Source: an uncultured Chthonomonas sp. (GTDB lineage: Bacteria; Armatimonadota; Chthonomonadetes; Chthonomonadales; CAJBBX01). Taken from it: 64,000 bases of DNA. The position numbers were made by a program, and so were the translations under genes. The notes below the pieces were generated by a model. The model was not told where the DNA came from. It was given only the letters and a program-made list of their open reading frames with translations, and ran no database searches. Below are positions 34,402 through 42,879 of this stretch, in pieces; the stretch's first letter is position 1, and each line of letters opens with the position of its first letter. The DNA lies in the NCBI GenBank assembly GCA_903885605.1, contig CAISJD010000049.1, positions 96,456 to 160,455 on the forward strand, in the 5' to 3' direction.

Positions 34402-37151
34402 GACAACATCTCCGGACGGCGCCATCCGTGGTCGCCGCACTGCTGGCTTGCAGCGTTGGAGGAGCCATGGCTTCGCAAAGTGGCGGGACAAAGGCCGGCG
34501 CCGGGGCAGGAGCGGCCCAAGCGGGGAGGCCGGTGGACCTTGCACCGTGGACCTATGTCTGGAGGGCGGACCGGAAGGTCCAGCCGCAACCGGAGGCCTG
34601 CTTCATTCCCCGGCGTCTCGAGCGGATCGACCGGGTCTACCGAACCGCCAAGGATGCGCTGCCGCCCGATCAGCTGAAGAGCATCTACTATGACCAGCCC
34701 GACATCCTGCGCCGGTTGCCTCCCAAGCCGAAGGGCAGCCTCCTGACGGGTCTGCTCTGGTCCGGCGGGCTCTCGGACTACGAGGTCGAGCTCCGCTGGC
34801 AGGCCGGCGCGCCGATGCCGCGGCCCGAGACCGTGGAGGTGAGGGACTACCCGACCGCCTTCGGTTGGTTCGGCTGGACCGTGGACCGGGTCCTTGCCCG
34901 TCCCTCGATCTCGCCGGATGGCCGCACCTGGCGGTACCGATGCCCCGCGGGCGAACTGATGGACACCTCATACAGCGCCCACATCCCCGCCGCCACGGAG
35001 ATGGTGGCCGTCTTCTGTGAAGAAGCCGCTTCCGTTCCCGCCGTCAGCATCACGAGCCCCGGCCTCGGTGTCTGGAAGCGGATGGACGTGGAGGTCGAAT
35101 GGGGCTTCAAGCCGGGCACAGAGCAGAAGGATTGGGCCGGACGCCTCGAGCCGACCATGGCGATGGCAGGTCCGGTCATGCCCCTCGGGGAGGACAAGGG
35201 GACAGTCGTCACGGGCAGGCGGCGGTGGCGGTCGCGCCTGGACGGTAGCGGGCGGCGGGGGATCGTCGTGCAGCTGCTGGTTGCGTCGTCGGCTCGCGCG
35301 GGGCTCGACAGCCGGCTCACCATCCGATGCAGATCGGGCAGCGCCACGTTCAGCATCCAGGATCTTGACAAGGGCCCGATCCTTGTGCCTGCTCAGGGGC
35401 TCTTCGTCTCCAGGGCGGGAAGCGGCCAGTCGGCGCGTCGCTTCGCGGAGGGGCTTCAGGAACGCGGCCTCAAGACCGTCCGCCGGATGACGCAGGAGCA
35501 CGGCGAGGCGGCGTCATGGGACGAGGTCATGCGCGAGGTCAGGCTCTGGACGTGCCCGGAAGGCACGCCGGTCCCGCGGTTCCCGGCCGTGCCGGAGCCG
35601 GCGATGAGGGTGCATCTCTCCGACGAGGGCTGGACCGACGCCTGGCGGGCCGCTTCGAACCAGCTGCTGGGTCCCCACCTGTGGCCGGCATTGGGCCATG
35701 AGATCGGCCGCGTCGCCCGCGATATGGAGCTGCTGGGCCTGCATGCGGGGGTGACGCCGGTCTACGACTACTTCCTGGCGTCACCAGGCGTGAAGTCCGA
35801 CGGCGACTTCACCGACGGCAAGGGATCGCTGGAGTGGGCCAGGGCGCTGCGGCACGACATGGGCTACAGCCACGAAGGCACGCACGCCTCGACGGGCCGG
35901 CTCCTCTTCTCCATGTGCGAACGGGTCTTCCTGACGGGCGACAAGGGCTGGTTCCTCAAGCGCCGTGCGCGCCTGCAGGCGGCCGCCGATTGGATCATCA
36001 GCGAGCGTACCCGCTACATGGCCGACGTACCCAACCGGGACCGCCTTTTCGTAGCCGGCCTCATGCCTCCGTCCATGGTGGGCGACTATGCGCTCCCCGC
36101 CTGTGACTGGCACTGGTACTACAGCGAGAACGCGCTGGCGCTCCAGGGCCTCCAGAGGTTCGCCGATGTCCTGGCGGAGGTCGATCCGGCTGCGGGCAAG
36201 AGGTACGCGGCCCAGGCGGCGGCGCTACGCAAGGACATCCGCCGGGCGGTGACCGAGGAGGTAATCCTGGCGCCGGTGCGGCCTGCAAACGACGGAACCT
36301 ACCGCGGCTACATCCCGCGGATGGCGTACGCCCGCGGGCTCACAGGCCCCGAGATCGGAGCGCCCCAGTTCCCGGAAGCCGACCTCTTCTGGGGTTCGCT
36401 CCCGCTGGCGGAGCCGTTCGCCGCGCTGGATGCCGGCGACCAGCGCATCATCGACACGGTGGACGTGATGGACGAGTTGGGCACGTTCGCCGAGCCGGGG
36501 CCGAATGCCGGCGCGTTCGCGCGGCCGCTGCGCGAACTGGAGGAGGCGCGCGCCAGGAAGGGGCTTCCGACCGCCGATGCGTGGTTCTGGCGGACCTACT
36601 CCTTCCTGCCCAAGATCTCGCACAACGCCAACGCCTACCTGATGCAGGACGATGTGCCGAGCTTCCTGCGCTTCTGGATGAACTCCTACGCAGGCATGGT
36701 CGGCTCCAACGGCAAGCTCTGGGAGCACTGGCACCTCGGCGGCTACGCCCCGTGCGATACCCCGGACACCATGACGGCGGGCTGGTTCCTCGAGAACTTC
36801 CGCAACGCCCTGGTGATGGAGGAGGGTAGGTCGCTCTGGGTGGCGAGGGCCACGCCGCGGGCCTGGCTGGAGCAGGGCAAAACCATCACGGTAGCCAACG
36901 CACCCACCTACTTCGGGACGCTGGCCTACGAGATCCGGTCGGACGCGGGCAACGGCCGGATCACGGCCAGCCTGCGCGTGCCGGACCGAACCCCGCCCAC
37001 AGGCGTGATCCTGCGGCTCCGCCACCCCAAGGCGGCTCAGATCAAGGGCGTGACCGTGAACGGCAGGCGCTGGACACGGTTCGACCCGGCCAAGGAGACG
37101 ATCCGGCTGACAGGGCTCAAGGGCCAGCTCAAGGTGGTGGCGTCCTATTGA
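34398..37151 (+). CDS. Large secreted protein, (alpha/alpha)-barrel glycosidase-like (paralog A)
   Basis: A 917-residue protein starting at GTG 34398 inside the UroD-like stop (GTGA overlap), which gives a clean signal peptide ending SVGGAMA. Opening residues VDLAPWTYVWR, then two beta-rich modules to about residue 420 (ELMDTSYSAHIPAATEM, VEVEWGF). A helical region follows to about 830, with RHDMGYSHEGTHASTGRLL, CDWHWYYSENALALQGLQRF, RMAYARGLTGPE and WEHWHLGGYAP. The end is a beta sandwich (VTVNGRRWTRFDP). Invariant acids in the helical part fit a toroidal glycosidase, family unassigned. It is roughly 60% identical by eye to the inverted gene 37901..40774. Confidence 0.78.
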   Translation: MRQHLRTAPSVVAALLACSVGGAMASQSGGTKAGAGAGAAQAGRPVDLAPWTYVWRADRKVQPQPEACFIPRRLERIDRVYRTAKDALPPDQLKSIYYDQPDILRRLPPKPKGSLLTGLLWSGGLSDYEVELRWQAGAPMPRPETVEVRDYPTAFGWFGWTVDRVLARPSISPDGRTWRYRCPAGELMDTSYSAHIPAATEMVAVFCEEAASVPAVSITSPGLGVWKRMDVEVEWGFKPGTEQKDWAGRLEPTMAMAGPVMPLGEDKGTVVTGRRRWRSRLDGSGRRGIVVQLLVASSARAGLDSRLTIRCRSGSATFSIQDLDKGPILVPAQGLFVSRAGSGQSARRFAEGLQERGLKTVRRMTQEHGEAASWDEVMREVRLWTCPEGTPVPRFPAVPEPAMRVHLSDEGWTDAWRAASNQLLGPHLWPALGHEIGRVARDMELLGLHAGVTPVYDYFLASPGVKSDGDFTDGKGSLEWARALRHDMGYSHEGTHASTGRLLFSMCERVFLTGDKGWFLKRRARLQAAADWIISERTRYMADVPNRDRLFVAGLMPPSMVGDYALPACDWHWYYSENALALQGLQRFADVLAEVDPAAGKRYAAQAAALRKDIRRAVTEEVILAPVRPANDGTYRGYIPRMAYARGLTGPEIGAPQFPEADLFWGSLPLAEPFAALDAGDQRIIDTVDVMDELGTFAEPGPNAGAFARPLRELEEARARKGLPTADAWFWRTYSFLPKISHNANAYLMQDDVPSFLRFWMNSYAGMVGSNGKLWEHWHLGGYAPCDTPDTMTAGWFLENFRNALVMEEGRSLWVARATPRAWLEQGKTITVANAPTYFGTLAYEIRSDAGNGRITASLRVPDRTPPTGVILRLRHPKAAQIKGVTVNGRRWTRFDPAKETIRLTGLKGQLKVVASY

Positions 37152-37245
37152 GGCTCGGGCTCTTCACCGTCCACGCGCCGCTGCGAGAGGGGGCACAGGA
37201 TAAGTGCCAAGGCGTGCGCCGCTATCGGCACGCGGTGTGATGCCT

Positions 37246-37698
37246 CTATGGATGGAGCAAGACCGGGTTCACGTGGTCCGGCATGGCTTCCGCCTGCCGG
37301 GCCAGGTCGACATCGAAGGTGATCAGATCGACCGGTGCGCCCTGAGCCAGGAACTCCGCAAGCGCCAGGTACAAGCCGTCCGCCGACCGGCTGCAGCCAT
37401 AGGCTCCGCGAAGCGCATCTGCTCGGGCCGCCAGCGCCAGGTCGGAGACAGGCGGCGCGGTCAGGGCTGACAGGAATGCTTGGAGCGCCGCCACGGCGCG
37501 AGCATGCTCGTGCGGCGTCAACACGCCCTCAGCCCTCTTGCGGCATAGGACGTAGAGCGCCTCGGCCGCGATCACTGCGGGAGCGTACGCATGCCTGCCC
37601 TGCTGGGCGTAGCTGCTCAGTGCGGCGGCCACCACCGGCGCCCGACCCGGCTCATGAGAGCAGAGCGCAATCGCCACGTTGGCATCGACGAGGATCAC
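37246..37698 (-). CDS. vapC: PIN-domain toxin VapC
   Basis: A 150-residue PIN protein from GTG at 37698. The acid residues are D5 (LVDANV), E46 (AAEAL), D107 (SADGLYLALAE) and D129 (TFDVDL), all intact. It lies 6 bases after its antitoxin and is expected to be a ribonuclease toxin. It differs from the VapC at 2132..2596 across the whole sequence, so the two modules are independent. It is flanked by two inverted paralogous secreted-protein genes. Confidence 0.9.
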   Translation of the reverse strand: MILVDANVAIALCSHEPGRAPVVAAALSSYAQQGRHAYAPAVIAAEALYVLCRKRAEGVLTPHEHARAVAALQAFLSALTAPPVSDLALAARADALRGAYGCSRSADGLYLALAEFLAQGAPVDLITFDVDLARQAEAMPDHVNPVLLHP

Positions 37699-37704
37699 GC
37701 GGGG

Positions 37705-37977
37705 TCACTCGCAGTGAGCGCGGTCGTACAGCCCACCGTCGCGCGCTTCACGGACCAGAGCCACTGAGTCGGCCTCGGGCCGTGCCGGGATATCGCCGAC
37801 CAGCGCTTCTACCGAGCCGAGCGCGGCGAGCAGGGCAGCGTTGGGACGCGGTGTCGACTGCCGCCGTCGACGTCCGGCGGGCAGCACCGTCAGGCGCACC
37901 CTATTCCCGGCGACCTCGGCCGCGCGGGCCGAGACCTCCTCCCATGTGCCTTCTATGACCAGTTTCGCTACGGGCAT
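37705..37977 (-). CDS. Antitoxin partner of the second VapC
   Basis: A 90-residue protein from the ATG at 37977. The N-terminus (KLVIEGTWEEVSARAAEVAGNRVRL) is a pattern I associate with PIN-toxin antitoxins. After a basic, flexible stretch (AGRRRRQSTPRPN), the C-terminal SVALVREARDGGLYDRAH is probably the toxin-binding tail. Its 5' end overlaps by 77 bases the shifted reading frame of the gene upstream (which would stop at 37901). With that gene's ancestral stop at 38065 the two would not overlap, which supports a frameshift there. Confidence 0.75.
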   Translation of the reverse strand: MPVAKLVIEGTWEEVSARAAEVAGNRVRLTVLPAGRRRRQSTPRPNAALLAALGSVEALVGDIPARPEADSVALVREARDGGLYDRAHCE

Positions 37978-40774
37978 CGCATGAGCTCCATGCCGATGGT
38001 ACCTCACAGTGTGCAGGAACGGCCAGGCGGCAGGACGCGCCGGCGCCGCCGTCGCTGCCGCACCTCAGTACTCCGCCACCACCTCGGTCTCGCCCTTCAG
38101 GAAGGGCAGGCGGATGATCTCGCGCTTGGGGTCGAAGCGGGGTCCAGCGCTTGCCGTTCACCGTGACCGATCGCATGGGCGTGGCGTTGGGATGGCGTAG
38201 GCGGAGCGTCACCGAGGCGCCGGGCGTGCGCTGCGGCAACCGCAGGGCCGCCCGGATCGAGGTCGCCGACGGGCCGGCCTCGATCGTGTAGGAGAGCGGG
38301 CCGAAGACCGTGGGCGCGTCCGACACGGCGATGCGCCGCCCGGCCTCAAGCCATGCTCGGGGCGTGCCTCGGGCGATCCAGAGCGCGTCGCCCTCCTCCA
38401 TCACCAGCGCGTTGCGGAAGTTCTCAAGGAACCAGCCCGCGGTGCCGTTGTCCGGCGAGGCGCAGACGTCGTAGCCGCCCAGGTGCGAGTGCTCCCAGAG
38501 CTTGCCGTCGGCGCCGACCATGGCGGCGTACTGGTTCATCCAGTAGCGCAGGAAGCTCGGCACGTCGTCCTGCAGCAGGTAGGCGTTGGCCGTGTGCGAC
38601 GCCTTGGGCAGGATGGAGTAGCTGTGCCAGAACCAGGCGTCCTCGGCGGGCAGGCCCCTGGCGCGGCGGGCCTCCTCGTCGGCCTTCACCGCTGCAGTGG
38701 AGGTGCCCATCTCCTCCATGATGTCCGACGTGCCCACGACGCGGGGGTCTGAGGCATCCATCACGGCGAGCGGCTCGGCCAGCGGCAGGGCGCCCATCCA
38801 CATGTCCGTGTCCGGGAACTGCGGCGCGCCCAGTTCGGGGCCGGTCATGCCCCGGGCGTAGGCCATGCGCGGCAGGTAGGTGTGGTAGGCGCCGTCGCGG
38901 CCCATGCGAACGGGCGAGAGGACGGCGTCCTCGGCGGCGGCGCGCAGCACATCCTTGCGAAACGCCGCGGCCTCCTTGCGGTACTCCCTGGCGCCCGGCC
39001 GGCCGAAGCGCGCCAGGACGTCGCCGAAGCGCTGGATGCCCTGCACGGCCAGCGCGTTGTCGACGTAGTACCAGTGCCAGTCGCACGAGGGGATGGCGTA
39101 GTCGCCCAGCATGCAGGGCGGCAGCAGGCCCGCCGCGAAGAGCTTGTCGCGGTTGGGAAGGTGCTTCATGTAGCCGGCGCGCTGGCGCAGTATCCAGTCC
39201 GCCGCGGCCTTGAGCCTGGCCTCGTGGCGAAGGAACCACTCCCGGTCGTCCAGCATGAGGCATCGCTCGGTCATCGAGTAGAGGAGCCTGCCGGTGGAGG
39301 CGTGGGTGCCGTCGTGGCTGTAGCCCATGTCGTGGCGCAGCGAGGCGGCGTGCTCCAGCGCGCCATTGCCGTCGGAGTAGTCGCCGTCGGGCTTGGCGCC
39401 CGGGTGGTCGAGGAAGTGGCTATAGACCTTCTCGGCCTGCGGGTGGAGGCCGATCATCTCCATGGCGTGGGTCACGCGGGCCACCTCGAAGGCCAGCCCG
39501 CCCCACATGTGCTCGCCGGTGAGCTGGTTGGCGGCGGAGCGCCAGGCGGCCGACCAGCGCTCGTCGCTCAGCTCCACCTTCATGGGCGAACCCGAGACCG
39601 CCGGGAAGGGCGGCACGGCGGTGCCCGGCGGGCAGGTCCGGAGCCGCACCTGCTGCATCAGCTCGTCCCACGAGGAAACCTCGCGATGCTCGCGGGTCAT
39701 CTGCCGCACACTCTTCGGGGCGGCGGCGCGGGCGCGGAGGAAGTCGCTCGCCGTCACGCCCGACCCCGCACGGGTGATGAAGAGGCCATGGGTCGGTATG
39801 TAGATCGGCCCCTTCTCCAGCTCCTTCACGCGGAAGGTGACGCCGCCGGTCCGGGTGCGGATCGTGACGCGGCTATCCAGCCCCGGCCGCGCGTCGGGCG
39901 CGTAGAGGAGCGGCAGCCGGATCCCGCGCCGTGCGCCCGCGCCGGGCAGCGAGCGCCAGTGGCCGGGCGTGGTGATCAGCGTGCCGTCATCGCCCTCCAG
40001 CGGGGCGATGGGTCCGAGCAGCGCCACGCCGGCCTCCAGCCGCCCGCCGAACTGCCCCGACTTGGAGCTGCCCTCGAAGCCCCACTCGATCTCCACCTCC
40101 GTCCGCTTCCAGGCCCCCACGTTGGCGCTGGTTAGACGCATCTGCGGCACGGCCGACGGCGCGCCGGCAGCGCAGAAGACGGCCAGCATCTCCGTGGCGG
40201 CGGGCACGCGCACGCTGTAGGAGCTGTCCATCAGCTCCGACGGGTCGCTCCGGTAGGTCCAGACGCGGCCGTCGGCGGAGAGCGTGGGCGGGCCCAGCAC
40301 GCGGTCCACGGTGAAGCCGAACCAACCGAAGGACGTGGGGTACGAGCGCACCTCCACGTCGCGCAGGGCGGGCGCGGGGCTCGACTCGGGCCAGCGCAGC
40401 TCCACGGCGAAGTCGTTCAGGCCGCCGGTCCAGAGCAGCCCCGTGCGGAGCGAGCCCGCGGGCTTGGGCGGCAGGCGCTGCAGCAGGTCGGGCATGTTGT
40501 AGTAGATGCTCTTGAGCTGGTCGGGCGGCAGCACGTCCTTGGCGGTGCGGTAGATGCGGTCCAACCGCTCCAGCCGCCGGGGGATGAACTCAGCCTCGGG
40601 CCGGGGCTGCACCTTGCGGTCCTCCCGCCAGACGTAGGTCCAGGGCGCCAGGTCCACCGCCGCCCCGCTCTTCGACGCGTCGGCCCACTCGGCGCTCCCG
40701 CGCACCCGTCCGCCGGCCCCGAACGCCAGACACGCGCCCAACGCGGAGACGATCAGCAAGGTCTCACTCATCAT
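37901..40774 (-). CDS. Large secreted protein, paralog B, with C-terminal frameshift
   Basis: From the ATG at 40774 (GGGAGG about 11 bases upstream) the frame gives a signal peptide and then the same domain order as the gene at 34398..37151: VDLAPWTYVWREDRKVQP, RHDMGYSHDGTHASTGRLL, CDWHWYYVDNALAVQGIQRF, WEHSHLGGYDV and VTVNGKRWT. Just after that last motif an extra G in the run GGGG at 38139-38142 shifts the frame. The open frame then runs through unrelated sequence to 37901. Removing one base restores RFDPKREIIRLP and ends EVVAEY at 38065, matching paralog A. The restored length is about 902 residues. Either a real recent frameshift or a homopolymer base-call error would explain it. Confidence 0.75.
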   Translation of the reverse strand: MMSETLLIVSALGACLAFGAGGRVRGSAEWADASKSGAAVDLAPWTYVWREDRKVQPRPEAEFIPRRLERLDRIYRTAKDVLPPDQLKSIYYNMPDLLQRLPPKPAGSLRTGLLWTGGLNDFAVELRWPESSPAPALRDVEVRSYPTSFGWFGFTVDRVLGPPTLSADGRVWTYRSDPSELMDSSYSVRVPAATEMLAVFCAAGAPSAVPQMRLTSANVGAWKRTEVEIEWGFEGSSKSGQFGGRLEAGVALLGPIAPLEGDDGTLITTPGHWRSLPGAGARRGIRLPLLYAPDARPGLDSRVTIRTRTGGVTFRVKELEKGPIYIPTHGLFITRAGSGVTASDFLRARAAAPKSVRQMTREHREVSSWDELMQQVRLRTCPPGTAVPPFPAVSGSPMKVELSDERWSAAWRSAANQLTGEHMWGGLAFEVARVTHAMEMIGLHPQAEKVYSHFLDHPGAKPDGDYSDGNGALEHAASLRHDMGYSHDGTHASTGRLLYSMTERCLMLDDREWFLRHEARLKAAADWILRQRAGYMKHLPNRDKLFAAGLLPPCMLGDYAIPSCDWHWYYVDNALAVQGIQRFGDVLARFGRPGAREYRKEAAAFRKDVLRAAAEDAVLSPVRMGRDGAYHTYLPRMAYARGMTGPELGAPQFPDTDMWMGALPLAEPLAVMDASDPRVVGTSDIMEEMGTSTAAVKADEEARRARGLPAEDAWFWHSYSILPKASHTANAYLLQDDVPSFLRYWMNQYAAMVGADGKLWEHSHLGGYDVCASPDNGTAGWFLENFRNALVMEEGDALWIARGTPRAWLEAGRRIAVSDAPTVFGPLSYTIEAGPSATSIRAALRLPQRTPGASVTLRLRHPNATPMRSVTVNGKRWTPLRPQARDHPPALPEGRDRGGGGVLRCGSDGGAGASCRLAVPAHCEVPSAWSSCDARSETGHRRHMGGGLGPRGRGRRE
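38065..38142 (-). other. Displaced native C-terminus of paralog B
   Basis: Read on the minus strand in the +1-corrected frame this stretch encodes RFDPKREIIRLPFLKGETEV and ends VAEY-stop at 38065. The corresponding end of paralog A is RFDPAKETIRLTGLKGQLKV then VASY-stop. The match over the whole stretch fixes the frameshift to the G run at 38139-38142. Confidence 0.8.
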
Positions 40775-40965
40775 AGCTGCCACACCCTCCCGGCGCACAG
40801 GAGGCGCCACTCTTGTGAGTTCGACGGCGGCGGGCCCGGCTCCTGCCGCCCTTCGGACGAAAGAGGAGACGCCCCCGGGGCGTACCGCGGGCAGGGCTCG
40901 CTCGGCATGCGGCATCCGGGAGGCTCGCGGCAGGAAACGGCGGCGACTGCGGCTAACGGACCCTT

Positions 40966-42879
40966 ATGCAAACCATCTTGTTGGTCCCGCTGCTTCTTCT
41001 GGTTCACTCGTGCCATGGCGTGCCGGACGCCGGTCGTGACTGCACGCTGGTCCGTGTACGTCGCACCGTTGCCGCCGGCCGCGGCCAGGGGGTGGATCGG
41101 GTCAGCGGCGCCGCGTCCATTCCGGTACGGGCAGTCCGGTCCTCCGCGACGGCAACCCATGATGGCGGCCGCGGAACTGAGGCAGGCGGCCGGACGCGCC
41201 GCATGGGAACGGGGACCCGAGCGATCGCCGCCGCGCCGGGCGCCATCTCGACCGGGCGCCCGGCTCCTTCGGTCCGCATCGCCATCCCGCTCCGCTTCGG
41301 TTTCGACGACATAGGGTTCACCTCTCCGCCGCCGTGGCACGAGGCGAGCCTGACGCGGCATCCTCGTGGGGCTGAGCTGATGCGCGAACTGGGGATGAAC
41401 TTCTGGCTCATGTGGTACCCGGACGCAGCGCTGGGCTGGAGCTACGACAAGCACATCGAGTTCATACGGCGGGTCGATGCGTGGTGCGCGGCGAACGGCA
41501 TCGACTGGATGCCGAACACGCTGTCGCCGCTTTGGAACACATCGCCTGAACACTGGATCGACCCGCAGGGATTCGACTGGTTCTGCAGGTCGGACGGTCG
41601 GCGCTTCTTCCTGTATCCCTCGGAGCTGCTGAAGGAGTTCGGGCGCTCCAAGCGGGTGCTTGGGGTGATGTACGACGAGCCCGAGCACCACCAGAACAAC
41701 GCGAACGGCATTCCGGGGTTTGACCGGCCGTCCATCTACGATCCGGCGGGAGCAGCGTTGGTGGACGCCGCAGACGGGCACACCAGGGCTGCCAACGGAT
41801 TGGTCGCACTGCATCGGAAGTTCGGGCTCCAGTTGTACACCGAACACGTTACCCCCGTCATGTACCACACCTTCGCCCGTGCGGGCTGCGTGGCCGGGAC
41901 CAAGGTCCTGAAGGAGGCGTGGTCACCGGCTTATGTGGCGTGCGCACTCGGCGCATCGATCCAGTACAAGACACCGCTGTGGGTGACGCCCGACCTCTGG
42001 GGGCTGCAGGGCTACCCGAGCCACTCGCCCGAGGAGTACCGCTCAGCACTCCTGCTCGCCTACCATCTGGGCGCCGACTGCATCTACACCGAGAGCCTCT
42101 GCCTGCCGCCGTCGGCCGGCGCGCCCTACCCGGTGAACAGCCTGGCGGAGGTCAGCGACACCGACTACAAGCTGACCGCGTACGGCGAGGTCGCCAAGCG
42201 GTTCATCAAGGACTACGTCCCGACGCATCCACGGCTGTTCGACCGGCGACGGCTCAGGCCACGCGTGGTCATCGTGCGCCAGGAGGACGGCTGCTATGGC
42301 CAGCGGACCGTCGCCGCCCCCTGGCTGCCGGATCGTCTATTCGGCTCCAAGGTATGGAAGTCGACACCGACGACTGAGGCCTGGCTCGCGATCTGGTCGC
42401 TGTTGACGCGTGGCGCCATACCCAGAGACAGCCTGTACCGGGGCTGGGGCACATACGCCGGCAAGCCCAATCAGGTCCTGGTGCCGCTGGACGGCGTGGT
42501 CGTCTACGACCACCATGTGGGCTACGACCTGCTCCGTGAAGCCGAGGTGATCTTCCTCACCGGCGTGGGGGTCAGCAATGAGACGCGGGCTGCTGTGGCG
42601 AAGTGCGTCCGAGCCGGCGCCACCTGCGTTGCGCTGCCCGGCTTGGCGCCCGAGAGCGTCCGCGGCAGGGCCGGTTCCGCAGGAGCTTGCGCCGACGGAC
42701 GCGGGCGATGGATCCTCACGGACGACTTCCTGAGCCCCGCAGCACGCAAGGCTGTCGCGCATGTCATTCCCACCGAAGACGTGATCCGGTACCGATTCGG
42801 TGATCAGACGGTCACGCTTCGGCCCGTGGGCGGGGATCCCAGGCGAATCGTCGCCGAGGTTCGGACGGAGCGAAGATGA
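40966..42879 (+). CDS. Secreted TIM-barrel glycosidase-like protein
   Basis: A 637-residue frame. ATG at 40966 gives a good signal peptide (QTILLVPLLLLVHSCHG), but residues 20-100 are low in recognisable structure and Arg/Gly-rich. The true start could be as late as the ATG at 41203. From residue about 105 it is a barrel: FGFDDIGFTSPPPWHE, MRELGMNFWLMWYPD, VLGVMYDEPEHHQ (likely acid/base region), YTEHVTPVMYHTF, and GADCIYTES. Residues about 425-600 resemble the flavodoxin-like trimerisation domain of GH42-type enzymes (VVYDHHVGYDLL, VIFLTGVGVSNETRAAV). I cannot fix the family. It is divergent from paralog B, with about 190 bases between starts. Confidence 0.7.
   Translation: MQTILLVPLLLLVHSCHGVPDAGRDCTLVRVRRTVAAGRGQGVDRVSGAASIPVRAVRSSATATHDGGRGTEAGGRTRRMGTGTRAIAAAPGAISTGRPAPSVRIAIPLRFGFDDIGFTSPPPWHEASLTRHPRGAELMRELGMNFWLMWYPDAALGWSYDKHIEFIRRVDAWCAANGIDWMPNTLSPLWNTSPEHWIDPQGFDWFCRSDGRRFFLYPSELLKEFGRSKRVLGVMYDEPEHHQNNANGIPGFDRPSIYDPAGAALVDAADGHTRAANGLVALHRKFGLQLYTEHVTPVMYHTFARAGCVAGTKVLKEAWSPAYVACALGASIQYKTPLWVTPDLWGLQGYPSHSPEEYRSALLLAYHLGADCIYTESLCLPPSAGAPYPVNSLAEVSDTDYKLTAYGEVAKRFIKDYVPTHPRLFDRRRLRPRVVIVRQEDGCYGQRTVAAPWLPDRLFGSKVWKSTPTTEAWLAIWSLLTRGAIPRDSLYRGWGTYAGKPNQVLVPLDGVVVYDHHVGYDLLREAEVIFLTGVGVSNETRAAVAKCVRAGATCVALPGLAPESVRGRAGSAGACADGRGRWILTDDFLSPAARKAVAHVIPTEDVIRYRFGDQTVTLRPVGGDPRRIVAEVRTERR

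Noticed and set aside
38882..40135. A 417-codon plus-strand frame inside paralog B.
   Set aside because: Shadow of the minus-strand gene, whose sequence is supported by a full-length paralog.
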